Positions 1 to 5,482 of a stretch of 5,800 bases of DNA are shown here, in pieces. The stretch's first letter is position 1. The number at the start of each line of letters is the position of its first letter. The notes under the pieces are model-generated. The model worked only from the letters and a program-made list of their open reading frames with translations, made no database searches and was not told the DNA's origin. The position numbers were made by a program, and so were the translations under genes. Source of the stretch: a bacterium (GTDB lineage: Bacteria; Pseudomonadota; Alphaproteobacteria; Caulobacterales; Hyphomonadaceae); NCBI GenBank assembly GCA_030824255.1, contig JAVBYB010000376.1, positions 1 through 5,800 of the forward strand, written 5' to 3'.

Positions 1-601
1 CGCACCTGTGCCATTCATCGTGAAGACGGGCGATGGCCTGCGCTTCGTCGAACACCATGATGAGGCGCCGGATAGCTTCGGCCGCATGTGCGCCTTCCAC
101 GGCCAGATGGGCATGTTCACCCGCGCCCTCGCTTACATCCTCAGCCATGGCGCCGACGGATTGAAACAGGTGGCGGAAGACGCCGTGCTCAACGCCAACT
201 ACATTCTTGCTCGCCTCTCGCCACTGATGTCGCCCGCCTTCCCGGGCTACTGCATGCACGAGGCGCTGTTCTCGGATGCTTTCCTGAAAGACACCGGCAT
301 CGAGACGATCGACATCGCCAAGGGCCTCATCGACGAGGGCTATCACCCGATGACGATGTACTTCCCGCTGGTCGTCCATGGCGCGATGCTGATCGAGCCG
401 ACCGAGACGGAATCGAAGGCCGAGCTGGACCGCTTCTGCGACGCCCTTGCCTCCATCGCGCGCCGCGCGGTGCAGAAGGATACGTCGCTGAAATCGGCTC
501 CGCACCTCGCCCCCGCCAAGCGCCTCGACGAAACGCGCGCCGCCCGCTCGCCGCGCCTCAAATGGACGCCGCCTCTCACAACGCTCAAGGCGGCGGAGTA
601 A
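1..601 (+). CDS. gcvPB: Glycine dehydrogenase (decarboxylating) subunit 2, C-terminal part (5' end outside window)
   Basis: This is the C-terminal ~200 residues of the second subunit of the split P-protein of the glycine cleavage system. With GcvPA, this PLP enzyme decarboxylates glycine and passes the aminomethyl group to lipoylated GcvH in the cytoplasm. The frame is open from base 2 (A-P-V-P-F-I-V-K) to the TAA at 599-601, so the GTG at 8 is an internal valine and not a start. Family hallmarks are present in order: FHGQMG and the GADGLKQVAEDAVLNANY helix, then PGYCMHE, then DIAKGLIDEGYHPMT, then the very conserved EPTETESK, and a C-terminal RLDETRAAR segment. Full-length family members are about 500 residues, so roughly 60% lies upstream; the PLP lysine is not in this part. 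The stop lies 2 bases from the stop of the convergent DUF2332 gene, and a strong intrinsic terminator follows at 645-678. The family call is certain; the paralogous GcvPA is not visible and probably lies upstream. Confidence 0.95.
   Translation, partial: APVPFIVKTGDGLRFVEHHDEAPDSFGRMCAFHGQMGMFTRALAYILSHGADGLKQVAEDAVLNANYILARLSPLMSPAFPGYCMHEALFSDAFLKDTGIETIDIAKGLIDEGYHPMTMYFPLVVHGAMLIEPTETESKAELDRFCDALASIARRAVQKDTSLKSAPHLAPAKRLDETRAARSPRLKWTPPLTTLKAAE
567..595 (-). terminator. Possible weak terminator hairpin for the leftward operon, inside the gcvPB 3' end
   Basis: An 8-bp perfect inverted repeat, CGCCGCCT (567-574) and AGGCGGCG (588-595), encloses a 13-base loop. It begins 9 bases beyond the DUF2332 stop in the leftward direction. 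Downstream on the minus strand comes GTCCATTTGAGG, which is only a poor T-tract, so termination would be weak or need Rho. GC-rich Ala/Pro coding sequence can form such repeats by chance, so this is tentative. Confidence 0.3.
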
Positions 602-603
602 GC

Positions 604-1662
604 CTAGGCCAGCCAGGCGAGCGATCGCCCGTGCGGATCAACATCGGCCAGCGTGGCTTCGCTACGCTGGCCGTTTTTCCAGTGTGCGACGTGAAGCACG
701 TAGCGCGCCGAGCCATGCGGACCTGCAATCACGCTCTCCGGCTCGAAACTCACCCGCGCCAACTGTTTTGCCTCAGTCGTGCGCATACCGGCATCCTCGA
801 TTGCCGCACCTATGGCCTGTCGCACCTCGACTGGCGGATACTGCAGGAACACGGAATGGTAGACCACGGTGAGCCCATCCGGCAGCTCGCCCGCGAGCCG
901 ATCACGCGTCCATGCCGCAGCATCCGCCCGCTCGACCTTCACGCCCGTCTCACGCGCAAGATCCAGCGCCGCACTCAGCCGCTCCATGCGTGCAGCCTGA
1001 TCCGCCCAGATGTAGGCGCGCAGCCGCATCCGGTCATGCTCATCTGCCGCGTCGAGCGGGTTCTGATCGCACGCAGCACGCGAAGCGATCCCGATCTCGC
1101 GCCATGCAGGCGCCCTGCCCGTGATTGGCGTCGGCATGAAGGGCCCCGCGATGGTCGTGCGCCCCCACGGCGGGTGCGCATAGGCAAACCTATCCCAGTT
1201 CAGGTTCAGCCCAGCGCTCGCGCCCAGCTCCAGCAGATGAAACGGTTGCGGCGCATGCTCCGCCAGCCACAGGAAGCCGCATGCCAGGCCGGTCGCGCGC
1301 GCTGTCTCATTGGTCTGCGGCGGCGAGCGCATGAATGCACTCACCCATCCCTCCGACGCGCGCAGGCAGGCTTCAGCCAGCGGCCACACCCGGTCCATCG
1401 ACCAGTCGCCTCGCGTTGCCGGATACTCCGCCGCCAGCGCCGGATCGCGCCCGGTCAGCACTGCCGCATGAAGCGCGCCCGCAAAGCGCAACGACACAGC
1501 ATCCGTACGGGGCGACCCCGGCCATCCCTCGACCAACCGCGCAACAATCCCGCCCGCTTCGATATCATCCGCAGCCCGCGCGAGCAGTTGCGAGGTGAAC
1601 GGGGAATCGAATTCGGCGCAGAACCGCGACTGAAGCCGGAATTCCTCGAGCACCGAAACCAT
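604..1662 (-). CDS. DUF2332 domain-containing protein
   Basis: A 352-residue cytoplasmic protein with no signal peptide or membrane segment, matching the DUF2332 family (COG4427) over its full length. Its function is not established. Diagnostic segments are SPPQTNE (residues 113-119), LELGASAGLNLNWDRF (144-159) and VVYHSVFLQYP near residue 270. The LELGASAGLN segment resembles the glycine-rich motif I of SAM-dependent methyltransferases, so a methyltransferase-like fold is a reasonable inference, but no substrate can be named. The ATG at 1662 is supported by an AGGAG Shine-Dalgarno whose first bases belong to the TAG stop of the upstream alcohol dehydrogenase gene (8 bases between the genes). 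The two are therefore co-transcribed and probably translationally coupled. The 3' end carries the antisense gcvPB terminator. Confidence 0.9.
   Translation of the reverse strand: MVSVLEEFRLQSRFCAEFDSPFTSQLLARAADDIEAGGIVARLVEGWPGSPRTDAVSLRFAGALHAAVLTGRDPALAAEYPATRGDWSMDRVWPLAEACLRASEGWVSAFMRSPPQTNETARATGLACGFLWLAEHAPQPFHLLELGASAGLNLNWDRFAYAHPPWGRTTIAGPFMPTPITGRAPAWREIGIASRAACDQNPLDAADEHDRMRLRAYIWADQAARMERLSAALDLARETGVKVERADAAAWTRDRLAGELPDGLTVVYHSVFLQYPPVEVRQAIGAAIEDAGMRTTEAKQLARVSFEPESVIAGPHGSARYVLHVAHWKNGQRSEATLADVDPHGRSLAWLA
645..678 (+). terminator. Intrinsic terminator of gcvPB, inside the convergent gene's coding sequence
   Basis: A perfect 10-bp inverted repeat, CGGCCAGCGT (645-654) and ACGCTGGCCG (664-673), encloses a 9-base loop that can close further by G-C and C-G pairs. 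It is followed directly by TTTTT (674-678). This is a textbook Rho-independent terminator for rightward transcription, 43 bases after the gcvPB stop. On the minus strand the hairpin is not followed by a T run, so it should not stop transcription of the DUF2332 gene in which it lies (codons about 328-340). Confidence 0.85.
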
Positions 1663-1670
1663 GGCGTCTC

Positions 1671-2723
1671 CTACGGCGTGACGACGACCCGCCCGATCAC
1701 CTTGCCTGCGCGGAGGTCATTCAGCGCAGCGTTCACTTGGTCCAGAGGTCGCGTCGTCACCGGCACGTCTGGCGCGCCTTTGGCATTCACGAGTTCCAGC
1801 AGTTCCGCGATTTCACCCAGACTGCCGACATAGCTGCCCTGGATGGTCAGCGCCTTCATCGGAAAGAACGGGGTCGCCACCGTGACGTCGCCGCCGTAAA
1901 GCCCGACCACAATCACCTTGCCGCCCTTGATGGTCCCATCGACGCCGAGCTTCACCGTTGGACCTGCGCCAACGAAATCGATCACAGCCCATGCACCGCC
2001 GCCCGTCGCCGCGCGAATCTGATCGAGCACGTCGGGCGCCGCGCCATCGATCACCATCGATGCTCCCGCAGCTTTCGCCGCCTCGCGCTTGGCGGGATCG
2101 ATATCCACGACGATGGCGCTCTTGCCGCCCATCTTCCTGTGCAGCGCCAGCGCCATCAGGCCGACGCCCCCCGCGCCGATCATCACCACAGGCTCATCGG
2201 CCAGCGTGTCGCTAACCTTCTTCAGCGCGCCGTAGGCCGTGACACCCGAGCACGCCAGCGGCGCCGCCCGCTCTGGCGCGAGAGAGCCGATGTCAAACAG
2301 ATAGCGCGGATGAGGCACGACCAGATGCGTCGCGAACCCGCCGCCGCGATGGATGCCCACGCTGCAAGGTTTCGTGCAGAGGTTCTCCTCCCCACGCCGA
2401 CACACCACGCACTGGCCGCAGCCCATCCACGGATGGATCAGCCGCACATCGCCGACCGAGACGCCCTTGGCATCCTGGCCGACGGCGACAACCTCGCCGA
2501 CATTCTCATGCCCCATCGTCAGCGGAAGCTTCACGCCGCGATCCTGCAGCTTCAGCTTCTGCCCGCCGCCAATGTCGTAGTATCCGTCCCAGATGTGCAG
2601 ATCGGAGTGGCACACCCCCGCCGCCACCACACGCAGCACAATCTCACTGCCGACAGGATGAGGCGTCTCCCGCTCGGTTCGCTGCAACGGCGCACCGCAT
2701 TCGCAGACATCATAGCTGTGCAT
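1671..2723 (-). CDS. Zinc-dependent alcohol dehydrogenase (MDR family)
   Basis: A 350-residue medium-chain dehydrogenase/reductase that oxidises an alcohol to an aldehyde or ketone (or the reverse) with a nicotinamide cofactor, in the cytoplasm. Expected catalytic zinc ligands are Cys38 (GVCHSD), His72-Glu73 (GHENVGEVVAVG) and Cys158 (LACSGVTAYG). The structural zinc lobe is complete: Cys102, Cys105, Cys108 and Cys116. The Rossmann motif is GAGGVG at 183-188, and the acidic residues in VVDID (207-209) at the end of the second strand favour NAD over NADP. The substrate cannot be read from sequence. The ATG at 2723 is preferred: it has GGGAG 6 bases upstream, and homology begins here. The frame stays open upstream to 2864, but that 47-residue extension is Arg/Ser-rich, overlaps the preceding gene and matches nothing in the family. 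It is followed by the DUF2332 gene after 8 bases. Confidence 0.93.
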   Translation of the reverse strand: MHSYDVCECGAPLQRTERETPHPVGSEIVLRVVAAGVCHSDLHIWDGYYDIGGGQKLKLQDRGVKLPLTMGHENVGEVVAVGQDAKGVSVGDVRLIHPWMGCGQCVVCRRGEENLCTKPCSVGIHRGGGFATHLVVPHPRYLFDIGSLAPERAAPLACSGVTAYGALKKVSDTLADEPVVMIGAGGVGLMALALHRKMGGKSAIVVDIDPAKREAAKAAGASMVIDGAAPDVLDQIRAATGGGAWAVIDFVGAGPTVKLGVDGTIKGGKVIVVGLYGGDVTVATPFFPMKALTIQGSYVGSLGEIAELLELVNAKGAPDVPVTTRPLDQVNAALNDLRAGKVIGRVVVTP

Positions 2724-2762
2724 GCTGATCTCCCGAAGCAGCGTCTGGCGCGCTGACGCGGG

Positions 2763-2789
2763 TAGACTAGCCCTCACACAACCGTTCGC
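2763..2789 (-). promoter_or_regulatory. Candidate promoter for the alcohol dehydrogenase-DUF2332 pair
   Basis: In the 85-base gap between the attachment gene and the dehydrogenase, the minus strand reads TTGCGA, then 14 bases, then GCTAGTCT. This resembles the alphaproteobacterial (Caulobacter-type) housekeeping pattern of TTGaCg followed by GCTAnAwC. The -35 is imperfect and only the GCTA half of the -10 matches, so read-through from upstream is an equally good explanation. Ends are approximate. Confidence 0.3.
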
Positions 2790-2808
2790 AAGCGAGCTCT
2801 TTGATGGT

Positions 2809-3246
2809 TCAGGCGTCATCCATCTTGGCCAGCGCCTGCTCGATCTGCTTCGCAGGGGCTTCACGGAGATCCCTGCCGATCTCGGTTTTCATCGCCGCCT
2901 TCAATCGCGCCGAATAATCGGCCCGGATTGCGCCCAGAAAGCGTGGCGAGGCAAACAGAACGATGCCCGGTTGATCCTTGCCGGTCTGACGCCCGATCAG
3001 TTCGTCCAGTCGCGTCGCAAGGCGTGTGGCGAACTGGCGCTCCCCCTGCTCGTGATAGTCGTGCCCGGCTAGGGCAGTCTTGCCACTGGTTGGTTCAGCG
3101 TATTTGCCATCGGCGCCGGGCTCTCCGTTCTGCGTGAAAGACTTGCTGTCGGCACTGTGGATCTCGACCATCTCCAGCTTCGCTATGCCTTCATGGCTGG
3201 CATTTCGATATACAACTGCACCGCCGCCATCTGCCGCGACGACCAA
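2809..3246 (-). CDS. Host-attachment-family protein (PF10116-like), N-terminus interrupted; TTG start or pseudogene
   Basis: A 145-residue product, if started at the TTG at 3246, that matches the family annotated as 'protein required for attachment to host cells' (AtsE-like). The biochemical role of the family is not settled. Typical features are the N-terminal strand VVAADGGGAVVYRN, a His/Glu-rich middle segment (GHDYHEQGERQFATRLATRL), the strand IVLFASPRFLGAIR, and the C-terminal DLREAPAKQIEQAL. There is no signal peptide or membrane segment. Oddity: the natural start seems to be the ATG at 3267, with GGAAGG 7 bases upstream, but its sixth codon is TGA (3252-3250). The reading frame continues as Thr-Leu-Val-Val and aligns through the stop with the paralogue at 5584. 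The TTG lies just two codons after the TGA and has no clear ribosome site of its own. The product may arise by reinitiation, or the gene may be a recent pseudogene, or the base may be a sequencing error. It lies 133 bases (from TTG) downstream of the EndoV-like gene and 85 bases upstream of the dehydrogenase. Confidence 0.75.
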   Translation of the reverse strand: MVVAADGGGAVVYRNASHEGIAKLEMVEIHSADSKSFTQNGEPGADGKYAEPTSGKTALAGHDYHEQGERQFATRLATRLDELIGRQTGKDQPGIVLFASPRFLGAIRADYSARLKAAMKTEIGRDLREAPAKQIEQALAKMDDA

Positions 3247-3249
3247 GGT

Positions 3250-3267
3250 TCAGTGTTCGACAATCAT
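3250..3267 (-). other. Five-codon reading frame (M-I-V-E-H-stop) ahead of the attachment gene
   Basis: ATG at 3267-3265 is followed by Ile, Val, Glu, His and TGA at 3252-3250, all in frame with the attachment gene. The GGAAGG at 3280-3275 is well spaced for this ATG. I read it as the true N-terminus of the attachment protein cut off by a nonsense codon; a regulatory leader peptide is the alternative. Translation ending at TGA could restart at the TTG three bases further on. Confidence 0.5.
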
Positions 3268-3280
3268 GGAAGTACCTTCC
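3268..3280 (-). promoter_or_regulatory. Ribosome binding site within a small palindrome (attachment gene)
   Basis: On the minus strand GGAAG-GTA-CTTCC sits directly before the ATG at 3267. The left arm contains the Shine-Dalgarno GGAAGG, so the 5-bp hairpin could partly mask it. This is a short stem and may only reflect chance, but the Shine-Dalgarno itself is convincing and decides for the ATG over the TTG as ancestral start. Confidence 0.45.
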
Positions 3281-3291
3281 GGCTGCGAGCA

Positions 3292-3308
3292 GGTCCCGCA
3301 TAGGGACC
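3292..3308. repeat. Inverted repeat in the attachment-gene leader (GGTCCC-N5-GGGACC)
   Basis: Perfect 6-bp arms GGTCCC (3292-3297) and GGGACC (3303-3308) around a 5-base spacer, 12 bases upstream of the Shine-Dalgarno palindrome. No T-tract follows in either direction, so it is not an intrinsic terminator. It could be an mRNA hairpin or an operator. Confidence 0.4.
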
Positions 3309-3354
3309 ACGCACATGCGCAGCTGTCATCAACGCGCGCCTGAAGGCTTGAGTT

Positions 3355-3371
3355 GCGTCAAACCGTGACGC
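3355..3371. repeat. Inverted repeat just after the EndoV-like gene (GCGTCA-N5-TGACGC)
   Basis: Perfect 6-bp arms GCGTCA (3355-3360) and TGACGC (3366-3371), starting 8 bases beyond the stop of the EndoV-like gene in the leftward direction. There is no T-tract, so it would at most be a 3'-end stabilising hairpin or a protein site. A TTGACG (-35-like, minus strand, 3361-3356) is embedded in it, but no acceptable -10 lies at the right distance. Confidence 0.35.
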
Positions 3372-3379
3372 GATGCGAC

Positions 3380-3883
3380 TTACAGCGTCTTGCGGGCCAA
3401 TTGATCGACACGGCCGACGAGTGTCGGAATGCGATGCGCGCCGTGCATCCGCTTCACAGCGGCAGCCGCCTCTTCCAACGGCATGCCCGTAGCCGTTACA
3501 TAGAGCGGGCTCTCGCTTGTCCCGCGTCGCACGTCCGCTGCCCAGTAGCTTGCGCCGTGAAACTTCGTCTTGGCTACGCCAATGACAGCACTCGTCCCGC
3601 CTATCGCCTCGAACAGGTGAGCGCCCAACCCCTTGCGTTCCTCAACCCCGAGCCAGACGTAGCCATCGATCACGATGATGTCCGGCCTGCGCGGCAGCAT
3701 GCCAAGAACAGAGATCAGGAACGGCAACTCGCGGCGATAGAATTCGCCCGGCTGGTAGTCGGCCGCGGGTCCATCCCGATGCGTGTATTCCCCCAACGCA
3801 TCAGCCGACTCCCAGTTCGCCGCCATCACACAGGCGGCTGCCGATGCGTCGTCCCCATACGCCGCATCGACGATCGCCAACAT
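3380..3883 (-). CDS. Endonuclease V family protein, short and divergent
   Basis: A 167-residue protein related to endonuclease V (Nfi, COG1515), the metal-dependent enzyme that nicks DNA (or RNA in some relatives) one nucleotide 3' of deoxyinosine. The three carboxylates of the catalytic centre can be placed at Asp6 (IVDAAYG), Glu52 (YQPGEFYRRELP) and Asp73 (IVIDGYVWLG). The invariant lysine of VIGVAKTKF is Lys105, and the Tyr-x-Pro-Gly wedge region is at 43-46. The C-terminal PLYVTATG and HGAHRIPT segments also fit. Differences: E. coli Nfi is about 220 residues and has DGHG-x-x-H after the third carboxylate position, whereas here the loop is DGYVWL and the His is missing. The ~35 residues that usually precede the first Asp are also absent. 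The start lies 1 base after the Rid gene stop (TGACATG) without a clear ribosome site, so translation is probably coupled. Activity on inosine is unproven. Confidence 0.85.
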   Translation of the reverse strand: MLAIVDAAYGDDASAAACVMAANWESADALGEYTHRDGPAADYQPGEFYRRELPFLISVLGMLPRRPDIIVIDGYVWLGVEERKGLGAHLFEAIGGTSAVIGVAKTKFHGASYWAADVRRGTSESPLYVTATGMPLEEAAAAVKRMHGAHRIPTLVGRVDQLARKTL

Positions 3884-3884
3884 G

Positions 3885-4271
3885 TCAGCGCGAGACGACC
3901 GCGTCGGCCTCGACCTCGACCAGCCAGCCCGGATTGATCAGGGCGTTGGTGCCGAGGAACGACGTCGCCGGTTCGATCTCCTTGAAGACCTCGCCATGCG
4001 CTTCGCCGGCTTCCTTCCAGCGGCTCATGTCGGTCAGGAAAACGCGGGTGCGCACCACATGCTTGATGTCGGCGCCAGCCTGGACCAGCGCGCCCTCGAT
4101 GATTTCGAGACAGCGCTTGGTCTGCGCCTTCACATCACCCGGTGAGGCCACGGAGCCATCCGGCGCAATCGGTGCACATCCCGATACAAACACCATGTCG
4201 CCCACACGCACTGCGCGCGAGAAACCGAGTCCCAGCTTTGAACCGCTGGGAACTTTCACTGCATCGCCCAT
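3885..4271 (-). CDS. Rid family (YjgF/YER057c/UK114) protein lacking the deaminase arginine
   Basis: A 128-residue single-domain Rid protein, normally a cytoplasmic homotrimer with ligand pockets between subunits. RidA proper hydrolyses reactive enamine/imine intermediates released by PLP enzymes. Recognisable elements are FSRAVRVGDMVFVSG (17-31), QTKRCLEIIEGALVQAGAD (50-68), VVRTRVFLTDMSRW (72-85), the P-x-x-S segment at 101-104, and VEVEADAV near the end with Glu119. In deaminase-active members the P-x-R-S motif supplies an arginine (Arg105 of E. coli RidA); here this position is Thr103. It is therefore better placed with the Rid4-Rid7 type subgroups, for which no such activity is known. 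The ATG at 4271 lies 4 bases after the thiolase stop, with only a weak ribosome site, so coupling to the thiolase is likely. The EndoV-like gene follows after 1 base. Confidence 0.9.
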   Translation of the reverse strand: MGDAVKVPSGSKLGLGFSRAVRVGDMVFVSGCAPIAPDGSVASPGDVKAQTKRCLEIIEGALVQAGADIKHVVRTRVFLTDMSRWKEAGEAHGEVFKEIEPATSFLGTNALINPGWLVEVEADAVVSR

Positions 4272-4275
4272 TCTA

Positions 4276-5457
4276 TCAGATCCGTTCGATCGCCATGGCG
4301 ATACCTTCGCCGCCGCCGATGCACAGAGCCGCGACGCCCTTCGTGGCGCCCTTCTGCTCCATCGCGTTGATCAGCGTCACCACCACGCGCGCGCCCGAAG
4401 CGCCGATCGGATGGCCGAGCGCGCAAGCGCCCCCGTTCACGTTGACCTTGTCGTGGCTGATGCCCAGCTCTTTCATCGCAATCATCGGAACGACCGCGAA
4501 CGCTTCGTTGATCTCCCAGAGATCGACATCGGAGGCCTTCCAGCCCGCCTTCTCCAGCGCCTTCTTCATCGCCGGCACTGGGGCCGTGGTGAAGTAAGCC
4601 GGCTCATGGCTGTGCGCCGCCGTGGCGACAATCCTGGCCAGCGGCTTGAGTCCGCGCTTCTTGGCTTCCGATTCCTTCATCAGCACGAGCGCCGCCGCGC
4701 CGTCGGAAATGCCCGATGCGTTCGCGGCGGTGACGGTGCCGTCCTTGGAGAAAGCCGGGCGCAGCGTCGGGATCTTCTCCGGCATCGCCTGACGCGGCAG
4801 CTCGTCCGTGTCGATCGTTACATCGCCCTTCTTGCCTTTCACGGTCACGGGCGTGATCTCGCGCTTGAAACGGCCTTCCTTGGTCGCGGCCTGCGCACGG
4901 CTCAGCGTCTCGAGCGCGTAGGCGTCCTGCTGCTCACGCGTGAACTGGTATTCCCTCGCGATCATGTCGGCGAAATTGCCCATCGCGCCGCCGCCATAGG
5001 CATCTTCAAGACCGTCCGTCGCCATGTGATCCCTCAGCGAGGATGCGCCATACTTGTGCCCCTTGCGCAGGTCGACGAGGTGAGGCGCGTTGGTCATGCT
5101 CTCCATGCCGCCCGCGACAACCACAGTGGCGTCGCCTGCGAGGATGGCCGCGCGGCCCATCACGGCCGCCTGCATGCCCGAACCGCACATCTTGTTGACG
5201 GTCGTCGCCTCTGCGCCCTTCGGCAGTCCCGACTTGATGCCCGCCTGGCGCGCCGGCGCCTGGCCCTGTCCGGCCGGAAGGCAGTTGCCCATGTAGACGA
5301 GTTCGACGTCTTCGCCGTTGATGCCGGCTTCCGCCACTGCGCCCTTGATGGCCAGCGCGCCAAGATCGTTGGCGGTGAACCCGGCGAGCTCGCCCAGCAT
5401 CGCCCCCATCGGCGTGCGCGCCATGCCTACAATAACGACTGGATCGGACGCGCTCAT
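4276..5457 (-). CDS. Acetyl-CoA C-acetyltransferase (biosynthetic-type thiolase)
   Basis: A 393-residue thiolase that condenses two acetyl-CoA to acetoacetyl-CoA, or the reverse, in the cytoplasm; the length is exactly that of the PhaA/AtoB group. Active-site residues are all in place: nucleophile Cys91 in NKMCGSGMQA, the NEAF motif at 317-320, His349 in GHPIGASGAR, and the second catalytic Cys379 in CIGGGEG. The N-terminal RTPMG and the loop GGMESMTNAPH are also typical. Whether it serves polyhydroxybutyrate synthesis, ketone-body or fatty-acid/branched-chain degradation cannot be told, because no reductase, synthase or transferase gene is in the window. The ATG at 5457 has AAGG 8 bases upstream, inside a GGAAAG-G-CTTTCC palindrome. 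It heads the leftward transcript with the Rid and EndoV-like genes, below a candidate TTGACG promoter with an overlapping operator-like palindrome. Confidence 0.95.
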   Translation of the reverse strand: MSASDPVVIVGMARTPMGAMLGELAGFTANDLGALAIKGAVAEAGINGEDVELVYMGNCLPAGQGQAPARQAGIKSGLPKGAEATTVNKMCGSGMQAAVMGRAAILAGDATVVVAGGMESMTNAPHLVDLRKGHKYGASSLRDHMATDGLEDAYGGGAMGNFADMIAREYQFTREQQDAYALETLSRAQAATKEGRFKREITPVTVKGKKGDVTIDTDELPRQAMPEKIPTLRPAFSKDGTVTAANASGISDGAAALVLMKESEAKKRGLKPLARIVATAAHSHEPAYFTTAPVPAMKKALEKAGWKASDVDLWEINEAFAVVPMIAMKELGISHDKVNVNGGACALGHPIGASGARVVVTLINAMEQKGATKGVAALCIGGGEGIAMAIERI

Positions 5458-5459
5458 GG

Positions 5460-5472
5460 GGAAAGCCTTTCC
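5460..5472 (-). promoter_or_regulatory. Ribosome binding site within a small palindrome (thiolase)
   Basis: The minus strand reads AGAGGAAAGGCTTTCCCC before the thiolase ATG. The purine-rich AGGAAAGG serves as ribosome site, and GGAAAG-G-CTTTCC forms a 13-base perfect palindrome around it. A one-base spacer is too tight for a full hairpin, so at most part of the stem would form in RNA. Confidence 0.4.
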
Positions 5473-5482
5473 TCTGGTTTTT

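Noticed and set aside
621..628. GCGATCGC octamer palindrome
   Set aside because: A single copy within coding sequence in a high-GC genome; no repetition in the window to suggest a functional motif.
88..1833. Open frame of 581 codons on the plus strand
   Set aside because: It runs out of frame through gcvPB and antisense through DUF2332. Its composition is Arg/Pro/His-rich with no domain, as expected from high-GC shadow frames, and both overlapped genes are clearly real.
1737..2756. Open frame of 339 codons on the plus strand opposite the alcohol dehydrogenase
   Set aside because: Antisense shadow rich in Arg, His and Gln with no recognisable motif, while the minus strand encodes a complete zinc dehydrogenase.
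2724..2864. N-terminal extension of the alcohol dehydrogenase to 2864
   Set aside because: The extra 47 residues overlap the attachment gene, are Arg/Ser-rich and do not resemble the family; the ATG at 2723 has a good ribosome site.
3250..3252. TGA as a selenocysteine codon
   Set aside because: The aligned position in the paralogue is Asn, not Cys, the site is not catalytic in any known sense, and no obvious selenocysteine insertion hairpin follows directly.
3353..3937. Open frame of 194 codons on the plus strand opposite the EndoV-like gene
   Set aside because: Arg-rich shadow without domains; the opposite strand has a family match over its whole length.
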